Source: Pleomorphomonas oryzae DSM 16300
GTDB lineage: Bacteria > Pseudomonadota > Alphaproteobacteria > Rhizobiales > Pleomorphomonadaceae
Reading direction: 5' to 3'
NCBI RefSeq assembly: GCF_000422965.1
Contig: NZ_AUHB01000010.1
Coordinates: forward strand, 165,471 to 229,470
Length of the DNA stretch: 64,000 nucleotides
In this document: positions 20,181 to 30,169 of the stretch, piece after piece
How the letters are laid out: every line of letters begins with the position of its first letter
Numbering within the stretch: the first letter of the stretch is position 1
Position numbers and translations under genes: made by a program
The notes under the pieces: model-generated
Database searches by the model: none
The model's input: the letters and a program-made list of their open reading frames with translations, nothing else
What the model was told of the DNA's origin: nothing

Positions 20181-20203
20181 CCCCGGCTTTGCCGGGGTTT
20201 TTT
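20181..20203 (+). terminator. Terminator of ctrA
   Basis: CCCCGGC (20181-20187), loop TTT, GCCGGGG (20191-20197), then six T. It lies 61 bases after the ctrA stop. Confidence 0.93.
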
Positions 20204-20219
20204 ATTGCCTGAACGGATC

Positions 20220-20594
20220 CTACTCGACGGACTTGAAGCTCATGGGCAGCGCCGTGCTGCCCTCGCCGCCGGTTTCCGCCCGGATCCAGGCGGCAACGCC
20301 GCGTCCGGCACCGGCCAGCGCCACCACTTCGATGGCTGGCTGCTGATAGGGATGATTGGCGACGATCGCTGTAAACAGCGATTCCACGAAGTCCTCGCGC
20401 GTCTTCATGGTGACGAGCACCTCGTTGTCCTCGTTGACCTCGCCCATCCAGCGATAGACGCTGCGAACGCCCGGTACGATGTTGGCGCAGGCGGCAAGGC
20501 GCCGCTCCACGACGAGGCGAGCGATGGCGAGCGCCGTCGCCTCGTCCGGACAGGTGACGCTGACGATGCGCAGGTCGTCGACAGGTTTCGACAT
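20220..20594 (-). CDS. cutA: Divalent-cation tolerance protein CutA
   Basis: 124-residue trimeric CutA1 fold protein, named for copper tolerance in E. coli. Its real function is still unclear. Family motifs are present: CPDEATALAIARLVVERRLAAC near 15-36, YRWMGEVNEDNEV near 47-59 and the HPYQQPAIEV motif near 81-90. It is convergent with ctrA and starts at 20594. Confidence 0.95.
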   Translation of the reverse strand: MSKPVDDLRIVSVTCPDEATALAIARLVVERRLAACANIVPGVRSVYRWMGEVNEDNEVLVTMKTREDFVESLFTAIVANHPYQQPAIEVVALAGAGRGVAAWIRAETGGEGSTALPMSFKSVE

Positions 20595-20804
20595 GAATTC
20601 TCCCGCAGCTTCAGGAAATTACCGGGCCGGAGAGAATCGCGGCCGGCACGGCACGTTTCCTTTTCCACGAGCCCATGCTAGACCATATCCCACGAAAGTG
20701 GACCCCCATTTGCGGCGGGCGTATCGTCCGGATGCCGGCTGGCAGGGGGCGGCGACGGCCGATCGGAGTAAGCGGCCCACTGGACGACTGACGCGACGGA
20801 TCTG

Positions 20805-21590
20805 ATGCCGCAAAACGGACGCCCTTCTTTCGAACACCTCTCCTTCGTTTCCAGCGATACGTCCGAGGCCCAGGACGCCAAGGCGCGGCTGATTGCCGAA
20901 TATGGCATGGTTGCCCCTGAGGATGCCGATGCCATCGTGGCGCTGGGCGGCGACGGGCTGATGCTGCAGACGCTGCACCGCTTCATCAACACCGACAAGC
21001 CGATCTACGGCCTCAACTGCGGCTCGGTCGGCTTCCTGATGAACGAGTTCCATGTCGAAGGCCTGCGCGAGCGGCTGACCGATTCGGTGGTCACCGCCCT
21101 GCATCCCCTGGCCATGGAGGCGACGACGGTGCTCGGCGACACCCACCTCGCCCACGCCTTCAACGAAGTGTCGATGATGCGGCAGACCTATCAGGCCGCC
21201 AAGCTCAGGATCTCCATCGACGACAAGGTGCGCCTCGACGAGATGAGCTGCGACGGCGTGCTGGTGGCGACGCCGGCCGGCTCCACCGCCTACAACCTTT
21301 CCGCCCACGGTCCCATCCTGCCGATCCACGTGCCGCTTCTCGCGGTGACGCCGATCAGCGCCTTCCGGCCGCGCGGCTGGCGCGGCGCCGTCATCCCCGA
21401 CCGCTGCTCCATCGTCATCGACGTGCTCGAACACCAGAAGCGGCCGGTTTCCGTTGCTGCCGACCACCAGGAAGTGCGCGACGTGCTGCGCGTCGCCATC
21501 AAGGCCGACGTGCGCCAGCGCAGCCTGATCCTGTTCGATCGGAACCATGGCTGGGAGGAGCGCGTTCTCACCGAACAATTCCGGACCTAG
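20805..21590 (+). CDS. nadK: NAD kinase
   Basis: Phosphorylates NAD to NADP. The 261-residue protein is of the shorter alphaproteobacterial type. GGDG (48-51) is the catalytic motif with D50, the second conserved motif NE (AFNEVSMMR) is near 122-130, and the Gly-rich segment TPAGSTAYNLSAHGPI is near 157-172. No good ribosome site precedes the ATG at 20805. Confidence 0.95.
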   Translation: MPQNGRPSFEHLSFVSSDTSEAQDAKARLIAEYGMVAPEDADAIVALGGDGLMLQTLHRFINTDKPIYGLNCGSVGFLMNEFHVEGLRERLTDSVVTALHPLAMEATTVLGDTHLAHAFNEVSMMRQTYQAAKLRISIDDKVRLDEMSCDGVLVATPAGSTAYNLSAHGPILPIHVPLLAVTPISAFRPRGWRGAVIPDRCSIVIDVLEHQKRPVSVAADHQEVRDVLRVAIKADVRQRSLILFDRNHGWEERVLTEQFRT

Positions 21591-21766
21591 CATCATCCGA
21601 CCGGAGTGAAACGAGGATCGAAAAGATGATGCGTTCTAAACAAGACCACAGAGCGGCGTCTGATTCACTCAGATCGCCCGCCCTAAGGCCGCAACGTTTC
21701 CTTAAGCCGCAGCGGCGACAATCACCCCTTGCGGCCCACCCCGTGTAGTCGACGGAACCAACGCCG

Positions 21767-22309
21767 ATGTCCAAGCCTTCTGACGCCCCCGAATACATCG
21801 AGGCCAAGAACGACCTTCGCAAGAAGGTGCGGGAGATCCGCCGTCGCTCGCCAGCCGACGATCCGGTGAAGCGTGCCGAGGCGGCGCTGCAGATTCTCTC
21901 GACCCATTTCGACGACTGGATGCTCGACGAGGTCAAGACGATGTTCGCGACCCGTGATGCCTGGGTCGCCGTGGATTATCGCGAGGGCGAGGAGAAGCGC
22001 GCCTTCCATCGTGCCGTCCACGACATCAAGGGCCAGTCGACGACGCTCGGCTTCCCGCTGGCCACCCGTGTGGCCGGCAGCCTCTGCGCCCTGCTCGAAC
22101 GCATCACCGATCGCGCGCTCACGCCGATCGACCTGATCAACCAGCATGTCGACGCCATCCGCGCCATCGTCCGCGAACGGGCCAAGGACGAACAGAACCG
22201 CGTCGGTTCGGCACTGACGCACACGCTGCTTGAGGTGACGGAAGCCTATATCGCCAAGCACGGCCACGCCGACGAAGAAGACGACGGCGTCATCATCCGC
22301 GATCTCTAG
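21767..22309 (+). CDS. Orphan Hpt-domain protein
   Basis: 180-residue cytosolic protein with one histidine-phosphotransfer domain. The phospho-acceptor is H85 in HRAVHDIKGQ, and the domain's remaining helices extend to about 155. The tail is acidic. There is no kinase or receiver domain and no adjacent two-component partner, so it must work with kinases and regulators encoded elsewhere. A terminator follows, so it appears to be monocistronic. Confidence 0.85.
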   Translation: MSKPSDAPEYIEAKNDLRKKVREIRRRSPADDPVKRAEAALQILSTHFDDWMLDEVKTMFATRDAWVAVDYREGEEKRAFHRAVHDIKGQSTTLGFPLATRVAGSLCALLERITDRALTPIDLINQHVDAIRAIVRERAKDEQNRVGSALTHTLLEVTEAYIAKHGHADEEDDGVIIRDL

Positions 22310-22342
22310 CCGCAGCGGATCAGATCGCAGTGCACCAGTGCG

Positions 22343-22367
22343 CCCTCCGCCAATGCGGAGGGTTTTT
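22343..22367 (+). terminator. Terminator after the Hpt gene
   Basis: CCCTCCGC, loop CAAT, GCGGAGGG, then TTTTT, 34 bases past the stop. Confidence 0.93.
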
Positions 22368-22396
22368 CATGTGCGAAACGAAACTCGCGATGGCAT

Positions 22397-23551
22397 TCAG
22401 GCGGCGGCTCGCCGACGCTCGCGCCGTGCCGCCATCATCTCGCGCGCTGCCAAGCGGGCGCTTTCGGCGGCGAGGCGCCGGAGCATGGCGAGGAGATCGT
22501 CCACCTCACCCGGCGCAAATTCCTGATAACGGGTGAGGATGCGCTCGACCATCCGACGGCCGAAGCGGGGCTCGTCGCCTTCGCGACCGTCATAATCGAG
22601 CTCACGCCAGACATCGAGCGCGGCGAGGAAGGCCGCATGGCTGCGCTCCGGCAAACCGGCACGCGAGAACAGCGCCCGAAGTGCGGCCGGCCGCCCATCC
22701 ATCAGCAGCGCGTAGACGCGGGTGGCCGGCAGGCCGGACAGGCGGGCGAGCGCCGCTTCCAGGAAGCGGATGTTTCCCTCGCACATCGAGCGGATGAGCA
22801 GCGCCGTGGTCAGCTGCCCGGAGGCCCGGAGATGCTCGACCAGCGCGGCGAGTTCCGCTTCGGCGGCCGAGCCGGCCAGGAATACCGTTGCCTTGTCGCA
22901 GGCCTCGCGCAGCACCACGCCGGCCCGCTTGGGCGCGATCCACGCCCGGTCCACCAAGAAGCGACCGAGCTTTTCGCCCAGCGCCGAGATCAGCGATTGC
23001 CGCACGGCAAGCGGGAGGTCGCGGCGGGCGAACAGAGCCTCGCGGATATCGCCGTCGGCACCCAGGCGGCCGGCGATGGCCGCGAAGGCCTCGCCATCGA
23101 GATCAGCGCCGGGGTTGCCGAGCATGGCGAGCACGGCGTCGCGATCGCCTTCGGCGGCGATGGCGTCGGCGACATCAAAGGAAATCCAGGGACGGCCGGC
23201 GATCGCCTTGACGATCGACGGCGTGCCCAGCGACACGGCAGCCACCAGCTCGCTATCGATTAGGCAGGGCGAGCGGCGAAAGATCGGCTCGGCGATGACC
23301 GGCAGATCCTGCGACAGCGCCACGATGAGATGGCGCGGCGCCGTTTCGTGGATCGACAGCGCCTCGGAGAGCGCGCGGCGGACGTCGGGCGATGGATCGT
23401 CGGCGATCAGCGTCAGCGCGGCTTCCATCATCTCGCGCGCTTCCGGCGTCATGTCACCGTGGACATAGCTCCTGACCAGAGCCGGCACCGCCGAGGCGCG
23501 CGCCGGCGCCGGAGCATTGTCCATCCAATCGATGAGCCGAAAACGCCCCAT
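22397..23551 (-). CDS. DUF2336 domain-containing protein
   Basis: 384-residue, alanine- and leucine-rich, helical-repeat protein of the DUF2336 family, typical of alphaproteobacteria and of unknown function. HEAT-like helix pairs can be read from about 15 to 260. The C-terminal 60 residues are strongly basic and end in ARRERRRAAA. It is convergent with the Hpt gene and 183 bases downstream of the transglycosylase on the same strand. Confidence 0.82.
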   Translation of the reverse strand: MGRFRLIDWMDNAPAPARASAVPALVRSYVHGDMTPEAREMMEAALTLIADDPSPDVRRALSEALSIHETAPRHLIVALSQDLPVIAEPIFRRSPCLIDSELVAAVSLGTPSIVKAIAGRPWISFDVADAIAAEGDRDAVLAMLGNPGADLDGEAFAAIAGRLGADGDIREALFARRDLPLAVRQSLISALGEKLGRFLVDRAWIAPKRAGVVLREACDKATVFLAGSAAEAELAALVEHLRASGQLTTALLIRSMCEGNIRFLEAALARLSGLPATRVYALLMDGRPAALRALFSRAGLPERSHAAFLAALDVWRELDYDGREGDEPRFGRRMVERILTRYQEFAPGEVDDLLAMLRRLAAESARLAAREMMAARRERRRAAA

Positions 23552-23734
23552 ATCCCACGTCCCGTCACGCTCTCCACCGGCATTACGCGCCGGAGGTCAC
23601 GAGCGGGATGTTCCCACGCCGACCCTTAAGGATTGGTTCACCATGATCTTGATCGATCAGGAGTATTCATCAAAGCCCGATCGCAGAAGCCATCATGCCG
23701 AAGACCACCCCTGACAGGCAAGCCCAGCCATACG

Positions 23735-24898
23735 TCAGTCTTTGAGGAAAGCGGCGAGATCGAGCGGGCCGCTGACCTTGAAACCGCGATCGAGGATCTG
23801 GCCCGGCTGGCTGGCGCGCAGCGCCGCGCTGGTGTCGGCCGCGGCGGCGGCGGTCTTGGCGAGCTGCGAGCTATCGTCGGCCACCGCTGCGTGGAACAGC
23901 GTGGGCGACAGGCTGAATCCCTGCCAGAAGGAGCTGGCTGCATTGGCCGCCGCCGGAGCGTCGGTGCGGTAGATCGACGAGAAGGCGGTGGTCGGCGCCG
24001 CTGCCGTCCAGCCGGAATTGGTCGGCGTGCCTTCGGTAGACGTCAGCGCCGACAGGGCCGATTCCGCCTCGGCGATGCGCCGCGATGCGCCGCCGCCCGA
24101 CTCGGTATCGGTATAGCCGAGCGCCGGGTCCCAACGGGTGGTGACCGGCTCTTCCGTCCGGTCGAGGCGGGCCACGATGTGGCCGGCATCGATGGCGACA
24201 GGCGCCGTCTCGCCGTGCTTGCCCGTCAGGTTGGCATAGACTTCGGCAACCGTACGCTCGCGCCTACCCTCGTAGAAAATGGTGGGATTGGCCCGCGCCG
24301 CCTGCGGGAACAGATCGGCGGCGCTCGACGTCGGGTCGCTGCCGGCGGCGCTGATCAAGGACGACGCCCCCTTGGCGCCGAGGAAATGGGCGATGTAAAG
24401 CTCACCGGCCGTGGCGTCACGGCCGATATCGTCGCGGAGCGAGGCGGCGTTGCGGCGCGTCAGCGCGCCGGCCACCAGCGAGGACACGTTGGGATCTTCC
24501 CGCAGCGCCAGGATCTTCTGCCGCTCGGCGGGGTCTGCCACCTGATAACGACCGTTGGCCGTCTTGGTGATCTCGGCGCTATACTGCCCGAGACCCAGCG
24601 ACGGGCCTTCTTCCTTCAGCGTCTTGAGCCAGGTGCCTTCGACGAACTGGAACAGGCCGGTCGCCGAGGAGGTCGACGCCTTGGCGTCGGGCCGCAGCGA
24701 CGACTCCCGTTGTGCGGTGTCGAGCAAATATTGAAAGGACGTGCCGGTGGTGTCGCTCGCCGCGTCAAAGGCCTGCTCGATGCGGCCGGAAATCCCCGTT
24801 CCGGAGAGGCCCGTTTCCGAAATGCCTGTTGACGGGATCGGCGGCGCCGTCGTCTTCTGCGCCGGCGTCCCGTAGACCCATTGGAAAACTGGATTCAT
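23735..24898 (-). CDS. Lytic transglycosylase (SLT domain) protein
   Basis: 387-residue protein with a lysozyme-like SLT domain near 50-190. The likely catalytic glutamate is E65 (TAQRESSLRP), followed by ATGLFQFVEGTW. There is no classical signal peptide, so export by another route, for example the flagellar apparatus, is possible. The C-terminal half is Ala/Ser/Thr-rich and low in complexity. CtrA-like boxes lie just upstream (24981-25029), compatible with a motility or envelope-remodelling role. Confidence 0.82.
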   Translation of the reverse strand: MNPVFQWVYGTPAQKTTAPPIPSTGISETGLSGTGISGRIEQAFDAASDTTGTSFQYLLDTAQRESSLRPDAKASTSSATGLFQFVEGTWLKTLKEEGPSLGLGQYSAEITKTANGRYQVADPAERQKILALREDPNVSSLVAGALTRRNAASLRDDIGRDATAGELYIAHFLGAKGASSLISAAGSDPTSSAADLFPQAARANPTIFYEGRRERTVAEVYANLTGKHGETAPVAIDAGHIVARLDRTEEPVTTRWDPALGYTDTESGGGASRRIAEAESALSALTSTEGTPTNSGWTAAAPTTAFSSIYRTDAPAAANAASSFWQGFSLSPTLFHAAVADDSSQLAKTAAAAADTSAALRASQPGQILDRGFKVSGPLDLAAFLKD

Positions 24899-24980
24899 GG
24901 GTGTTCCACCAGCAAGGACCCTCCCGAGAACCCTCCAGGTCTCCCCGGCGGATCAGAAGGGCAAGGCTTGGCAGCCTTGG

Positions 24981-25029
24981 TTAGTTCTTTGTTAATCATT
25001 CTGGAGTGGAATGGTTAAGGATTAGTAAA
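24981..25029. promoter_or_regulatory. Two CtrA-like boxes between divergent genes
   Basis: TTAG-N7-TTAA (24981-24995) and TTAA-N7-TAAA (25015-25029) each differ by one base from the CtrA consensus TTAA-N7-TTAA and keep the exact spacing. They lie between the transglycosylase (minus) and the unknown gene starting at 25029 (plus). The second box abuts that gene's ATG. Confidence 0.5.
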
Positions 25030-25637
25030 TGTCATTCATCTTCCAGTTACTCGGCAGAAACATCAGAAAAGACTTGGTCAATCGGCCGGCGTTGCTCTGG
25101 CCGCTTGTCGCAGCTGGTGACCCGTCGCCGGGGGTCACTTTTTCCGTGGCAACCAGCGAGCCCGATGCCGCGAGCATTGCCATCGCCACCGGCGCCCGCG
25201 CCGTGCTGGTCGCCGTCCGGGATGACCTGGCACCGGCCGATCGCATGGCCATCGCGCTGTCGGTCAAGGAAGCGGAACTCGGCCTTGCCGATGGTGCCCT
25301 GGCACTGATCCTTGAAATCGCCGGCCCCGGTGCTGCCCTTCAGCTCGCGCATAACCTGCCGGCATCGCGGCGGCTTGCCGCCATCGGCATCGATCTCGAC
25401 GGTTTCAGTTTGGGAGCGACGGGAACCGTTGACGCCCCGCGCTCGGTCGCCGCCGGTTTTGTGGCGCTTGCCGGCGCGGCGCTTGGCCTGCCCACCTACC
25501 TCACCGGGGCGGGCAGCCTGTCGCCGTCCGGCACGCCGGCCGTCGCCGGTTTCACCCATATTCTCGTCAACCTCGATGGTAATGCTCGCTCCCCAGCGGC
25601 GAGCGGTTCCCGACGGACAACGGGTCTTTTGCGGTGA
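25029..25637 (+). CDS. Uncharacterised 202-residue protein
   Basis: I do not recognise the family. The protein is rich in Ala, Gly and Leu, with alternating short strands and helices. Segments such as ATGARAVLVAVRDD and AAIGIDLDGFSLGATG recall a fragment of an HpcH/HpaI-type TIM-barrel (CitE-like), but no metal-binding residues stand out. The last 20 residues are basic and look unlike the rest, so the original end may have been lost. CtrA-like boxes precede it. Confidence 0.6.
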   Translation: MSFIFQLLGRNIRKDLVNRPALLWPLVAAGDPSPGVTFSVATSEPDAASIAIATGARAVLVAVRDDLAPADRMAIALSVKEAELGLADGALALILEIAGPGAALQLAHNLPASRRLAAIGIDLDGFSLGATGTVDAPRSVAAGFVALAGAALGLPTYLTGAGSLSPSGTPAVAGFTHILVNLDGNARSPAASGSRRTTGLLR

Positions 25638-25931
25638 TGCTTCACCGCCGGTATCCAGCGGGTGGCGCTCCACGCGTCAGGAATCCTTCGTCCATACCGA
25701 TCCCCTGCAGAGCAAATTCGAGGTTCAACTAGGCGCCGGATCAAGCGCAAGGCGAAATCCACCAACGCCATGGATAGCTTAACGGGTACTTGTCCTTTTC
25801 GACTCATGCATCGAGGCGCGGCGCGCCGACGCAAATGCCTGGGGCGGAACCACTAGCGAGAAAACCGAACAGCCTGTATTTTTCCTAAACGAGCAACTTG
25901 CGACGGAGCAGCCGGGCACCCCCCGCACCCC

Positions 25932-27236
25932 ATGGGCTACCTCTTTGAAATCGGCGTTATCTTCATTCTCCTGATCCTGAACGGCCTCTTCGCCATGTCC
26001 GAGCTGGCGGTCGTATCTTCGCGCCGTCCACGCCTGGAAGCCATGGTCGCCAAAGGTTCGAAGGGCGCAGCAACCGTCCTGAAACTTGCCGCCAATCCCG
26101 GGCGCTTCCTGTCCTCGGCGCAGATTGGCATCACCTTGGTCGGCATCCTGGCCGGCGCCTATTCCGGCGCCACGCTATCGGAACCCTTCGCCGAATTCCT
26201 GCTGGCTGAAGGCGTTCCCGCCTCTTTCGCCTCGGCGTTGTCCATCGCGGTGGTGGTCGGCTTCATCACCTATTTCTCGCTGGTGATCGGCGAGCTGGTG
26301 CCCAAGCAGATCGCGCTCGGCAACCCGGAGGCGGTCGCCTCGGTCATGGCCCGGCCGATGGCCTTCATCGCCTTCATCGCAACGCCAGTGGCTTTCGTCC
26401 TCGAACGCTCGAGCCGCCTGATCATCAGCACGCTCGGCCTGAAATCCACCGGACAGAGCGCCGTCACCGAGGAAGAAATCAAGGCGGTGATCGCCGAAGG
26501 CACCAACTCCGGCATTCTCGAACCCGAGGAAAAGGAGCTGATGGCCGGCGTCATGCGCTTCGGCGACCGGTCGATCCGTGCCGTAATGATCCCGCGCCCC
26601 GACATCACCGGCATCGACCTCGACTGGGACGATCAGCGCATCATCGAGGCGATCGCCAACTCCTCCCACTCGCGCTATCCGGTGTTCACCGGCTCGATCG
26701 ACATGGTGCAGGGCGTCATCCAGGCCAAAGATTTGCTCGACCAGCAGCTCAAGGGCCAACCGCTCGACATCAGAGGCCGCATCCGCCAGGTTGACATGGT
26801 GCCGGACACCGCCTCGGCCCTCGACGTGCTCGACACCCTGCGCCGCTCGCCGCTGCAGATGGTGATGGTGATCGATGAATACGGCTCGGTCGAAGGCATG
26901 GTGACCGCCGCCGACATCCTGACCGCCATCGTCGGCAACCTCGGCGGCGAAGCCAGCGAAGAGCTGAGCGAGATCGTCACCCGCGCCGACGGCAGCTGGC
27001 TGATCGATGCCGATCTCGGCGTCGATCTGGTGGCCGAGAAGATCCACTGTCAGGGCCTCGATGACCCCGACCGCGACTACGAGACGCTGGCCGGCTTCGT
27101 GCTGTCGGTAACCAAGGCCATTCCGTCGACCGGCGATATCGTCGACTGGCGCGGCTGGACGTTCGAAATCGTCGACATGGATGGGCGGCGCATCGACAAG
27201 GTGCTGGTCACCGCGCCACCGGGGTCAGAGGCCTGA
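25932..27236 (+). CDS. CNNM/CorC-type transporter-associated protein (DUF21-CBS)
   Basis: 434-residue inner-membrane protein often labelled hemolysin family: a DUF21 membrane domain with four hydrophobic segments (about 1-185), a CBS-domain pair (about 200-330; VMIPRPDITGID, VMVIDEYGSVEGMVTAADIL) and a CorC_HlyC domain (about 345-432). Homologues act in magnesium/cobalt efflux or its regulation. It stands alone. The sequence before the ATG is C-rich with no clear ribosome site. Confidence 0.93.
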   Translation: MGYLFEIGVIFILLILNGLFAMSELAVVSSRRPRLEAMVAKGSKGAATVLKLAANPGRFLSSAQIGITLVGILAGAYSGATLSEPFAEFLLAEGVPASFASALSIAVVVGFITYFSLVIGELVPKQIALGNPEAVASVMARPMAFIAFIATPVAFVLERSSRLIISTLGLKSTGQSAVTEEEIKAVIAEGTNSGILEPEEKELMAGVMRFGDRSIRAVMIPRPDITGIDLDWDDQRIIEAIANSSHSRYPVFTGSIDMVQGVIQAKDLLDQQLKGQPLDIRGRIRQVDMVPDTASALDVLDTLRRSPLQMVMVIDEYGSVEGMVTAADILTAIVGNLGGEASEELSEIVTRADGSWLIDADLGVDLVAEKIHCQGLDDPDRDYETLAGFVLSVTKAIPSTGDIVDWRGWTFEIVDMDGRRIDKVLVTAPPGSEA

Positions 27237-27275
27237 CGTCTGAGGCCCGACGTCTGAGACTGGACCGACAGCCCG

Positions 27276-27318
27276 CAAACAAAAACCCGGGATGGTCCGT
27301 GCAGGAACCACCCCGGGT
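27276..27318 (-). terminator. Terminator of the MarR gene
   Basis: On the minus strand ACCCGGGG-TGGT pairs with ACCA-TCCCGGGT and is followed by TTTTGTTT. It begins about 60 bases past the MarR stop. Confidence 0.85.
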
Positions 27319-27376
27319 GAAATCCACCCATGATGCGAGATCGTCTCGTCATCAATTGCCGGCAGTGAAATTGCTT

Positions 27377-27814
27377 TCAATCGTCGCCAGGTTGTGCGCC
27401 GATCTGCCGGACAATTCCGGAACAGGCCGCGGCGCAGGCATTCACCGCCTCGCGGCCGATCGACTCGGCGATGCGCTGGCTGAGCTCGGCATAGGCCGCT
27501 TCGATCGGCGCGATCGTCTTGCGGCCATAATCGGTCAGCGACACCAGCGTCTTGCGGAGATCTTCGAACTGCTGGGCCCGGTTGATCAGGTCACGCGCTT
27601 CGAGATCACGCAGAATGCGCGACAGGCTCGACGCCCGAACGAACGTATTGGCCGCCAGCTCCGAGGCGATCATCGGCGACCGCGCTCTGAGCTCGTGCAG
27701 CACCCGCCATTGCGGTTCGGTAAGGCCGGCGACCTTCATGCTCGGCCGTAACGTTTCGATGACCGATTCATAGGCGAGCAGGAAGGTTTTCATGAGGTCG
27801 GGTTCGACCGCCAT
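27377..27814 (-). CDS. MarR family transcriptional regulator
   Basis: 145-residue winged-helix protein. The motif LTEPQWRVLHEL is followed by the recognition region ASSLSRILRDLEARDLI, as in HpaR-like MarR members. GGGAGG lies just upstream of the ATG at 27814. An in-frame start at 27868 is less likely. Its own promoter region is the AT-rich stretch shared with the zinc-transport operon. No catabolic genes are nearby, so the ligand is unknown. Confidence 0.88.
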   Translation of the reverse strand: MAVEPDLMKTFLLAYESVIETLRPSMKVAGLTEPQWRVLHELRARSPMIASELAANTFVRASSLSRILRDLEARDLINRAQQFEDLRKTLVSLTDYGRKTIAPIEAAYAELSQRIAESIGREAVNACAAACSGIVRQIGAQPGDD

Positions 27815-28178
27815 GGCTGCCTCCCCTGCATTTTGTCGAACGGAGGAAAGGAGGGTGCTGGTGACCACTTGCTTCGACCTTGGGAGAATCGCGTTGAGTT
27901 TTTACCTAGTAAACAACAACATCAGAGATTTCAAGCATGCGCTTCGCATATGACGGAAATAGCGACCCTGTCCTGCAAGACTTTAGGAAAGTTTCCGTAA
28001 ACCGTACCAGCAATGAAAATTGTTTCCTAATCATTGACATAATTACATTTACATACCGGAATGTATCTCCATGATCCTGCCGGGTAAATAAGATTTGATC
28101 GCCCCTAGTTTCGAAAATTTTCAAAGAGTGCGCTGCGCGTTACAAACCGGCAATTGACCTAGCCGGCAGTTGACCCGG
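27815..28178. other. AT-rich intergenic segment upstream of the zinc operon
   Basis: About 28 kb of surrounding sequence is strongly GC-rich, but 27890-28140 is clearly AT-rich. It holds a possible promoter with TTGACA at 28034-28039. On the minus strand a 72-codon frame (27906-28124) is open. It has no convincing ribosome site or recognisable motif, so I do not call it a gene. Confidence 0.6.
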
Positions 28179-28201
28179 GAAATGTTATGTTATAACGCTT
28201 C
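28179..28201. promoter_or_regulatory. Zur-type operator candidate
   Basis: GTTAT-gtt-ATAAC (28184-28196) is a perfect inverted repeat with further symmetry (GAA at the left end, TTC at the right end). This is the architecture of alphaproteobacterial Zur boxes. It lies 35 bases before the first ATG of the zinc-transport operon, so zinc-bound Zur should repress it. Confidence 0.75.
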
Positions 28202-28236
28202 GTTCCCCCGAACCGCGCACCCAGCAAGGGGCCGCC

Positions 28237-28403
28237 ATGCCGCACGATCCGCCTCGCCCCCTGCCGTCCCCCATGGCTGATGCCGGTCGATCTGTCATCG
28301 TTGTCATCAGGCCATCGGTTCTCCGTCTCGGTCTCGGCGCTCGTCTTGTCGGCGCGGCCTGCCTTGTTCTCGGCATCTGGATCGTCATCGGCTGGGGGCT
28401 CAG

Positions 28404-28407
<4 letters not shown>
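28237..28407 (+). CDS. 56-residue single-span membrane peptide of the zinc operon
   Basis: An ATG at 28237, five bases after AAGGGG, opens 56 codons. The peptide has a Pro-rich start, a basic middle (residues 25-36) and one hydrophobic span near 37-53 ending in WIVIGWGLR. Its TGA (28405-28407) overlaps the GTG start of the ATPase gene (28404), the classic coupling arrangement. It sits directly behind the Zur-like operator. No histidine or cysteine cluster suggests metal binding. Residues 1-12 may be dispensable if translation starts at M13. I know no named family. Confidence 0.65.
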
Positions 28408-29179
<772 letters not shown>

Positions 29180-29183
<4 letters not shown>

Positions 29184-30049
29184 CCGCCGCCGATCTGCTG
29201 TCCGTCTTTTCCGATTTTGCCTTCATGCGCCGGGCGCTCGCCGGTTGCCTGGTGCTGTCGGTGGCCGCCGCGCCCGTCGGCGTGTTCCTGATGCTCCGCC
29301 GCCTGTCGCTGACCGGCGACGCCATGGCCCATGCCATTCTGCCGGGAGTCGCCGCCGGCTATCTTCTCGCCGGCCTCAACCTGTGGGCCATGACGGCGGG
29401 CGGCCTGGCCGCGGGCCTTGCCATCGCGCTGTTGGCAAGCACCGTCACCCGACTGACGCCGCTCAGGGAAGACGCTTCGCTCGCCACCCTCTACCTCGTA
29501 TCGCTGGCGCTCGGCGTCATCCTGATTTCGGCGCGCGGGTCGGCGGTGGACGTCATGCACCTGCTATTCGGCTCGGTGCTGGCCATCGACGACACGGCCC
29601 TCACCTTCATCGGCATCGTCGCCTCGATCACCGTCGTCGCCTTCACCATCCTGTGGCGTCCCCTGGTGCTGGAGTGTGTCGATCCCGGCTTTCTCAAGGC
29701 GGTCGGCGGGCGCGGCGCCATCATCCACGTCGCCTTCATGCTGGTGATGGTGTTGAATCTCATCGCCGGCTTCCAGGCACTCGGCACGTTGCTGTCGGTC
29801 GGCCTGATGATGCTGCCCGCCGCCAGCGCCCGTTTCTGGACGCGCTCGCTCGGCGCCATGACGGCGGTGGCCATGGCCCTTGCCGCCCTATCGTCGGTGA
29901 TCGGCCTCATCGCCTCCTTCGTCGCCAACCTGCCGTCGGGCCCGGCGATCATCGTCACCGCCGGCATGCTCTACGCCTGCTCCATCGTCTTCGGCCCGAC
30001 CGGCGGCCTGATCGCCCGGTTCAGGCCGGCCCGCCACCGCACCGGCTGA
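29180..30049 (+). CDS. Zinc/manganese-type ABC transporter permease (ZnuB/AztB-like)
   Basis: 289-residue inner-membrane protein of the ABC-3 permease family with eight or nine hydrophobic segments and the conserved loop LTGDAMAHAILPGVAAGYLL near 43-62, which meets the ATPase. The ATG at 29180 overlaps the ATPase stop (ATGA). No periplasmic zinc-binding protein gene (ZnuA/AztC type) follows. The next gene is on the opposite strand, so the binding protein must be elsewhere. Confidence 0.9.
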
Positions 30050-30169
30050 ATGGGCGCCTGTAAGTGAGCAAGCGCGCGGTCTCGGAAACCCGTTCGAACT
30101 TGAAGGTCCGCGCGCACCGGAAGCGCTGAAGACGATCAATTGCCGCCGAACGACAATTCGAGCGCTCAG

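Noticed and set aside
21600..21700. Possible remnant of a Rhizobiales repeat (AGAGCGGCGTCTGATTCA region)
   Set aside because: Symmetry is too weak and no second copy is in the window.
25638..25931. Short open frames between the unknown protein and the CNNM gene
   Set aside because: Arg-rich, no ribosome site; they look like non-coding shadow.
27906..28124. 72-codon minus-strand ORF in the AT-rich segment
   Set aside because: No ribosome site, no recognised motif, and it lies in a promoter region; random frames of this size are common.
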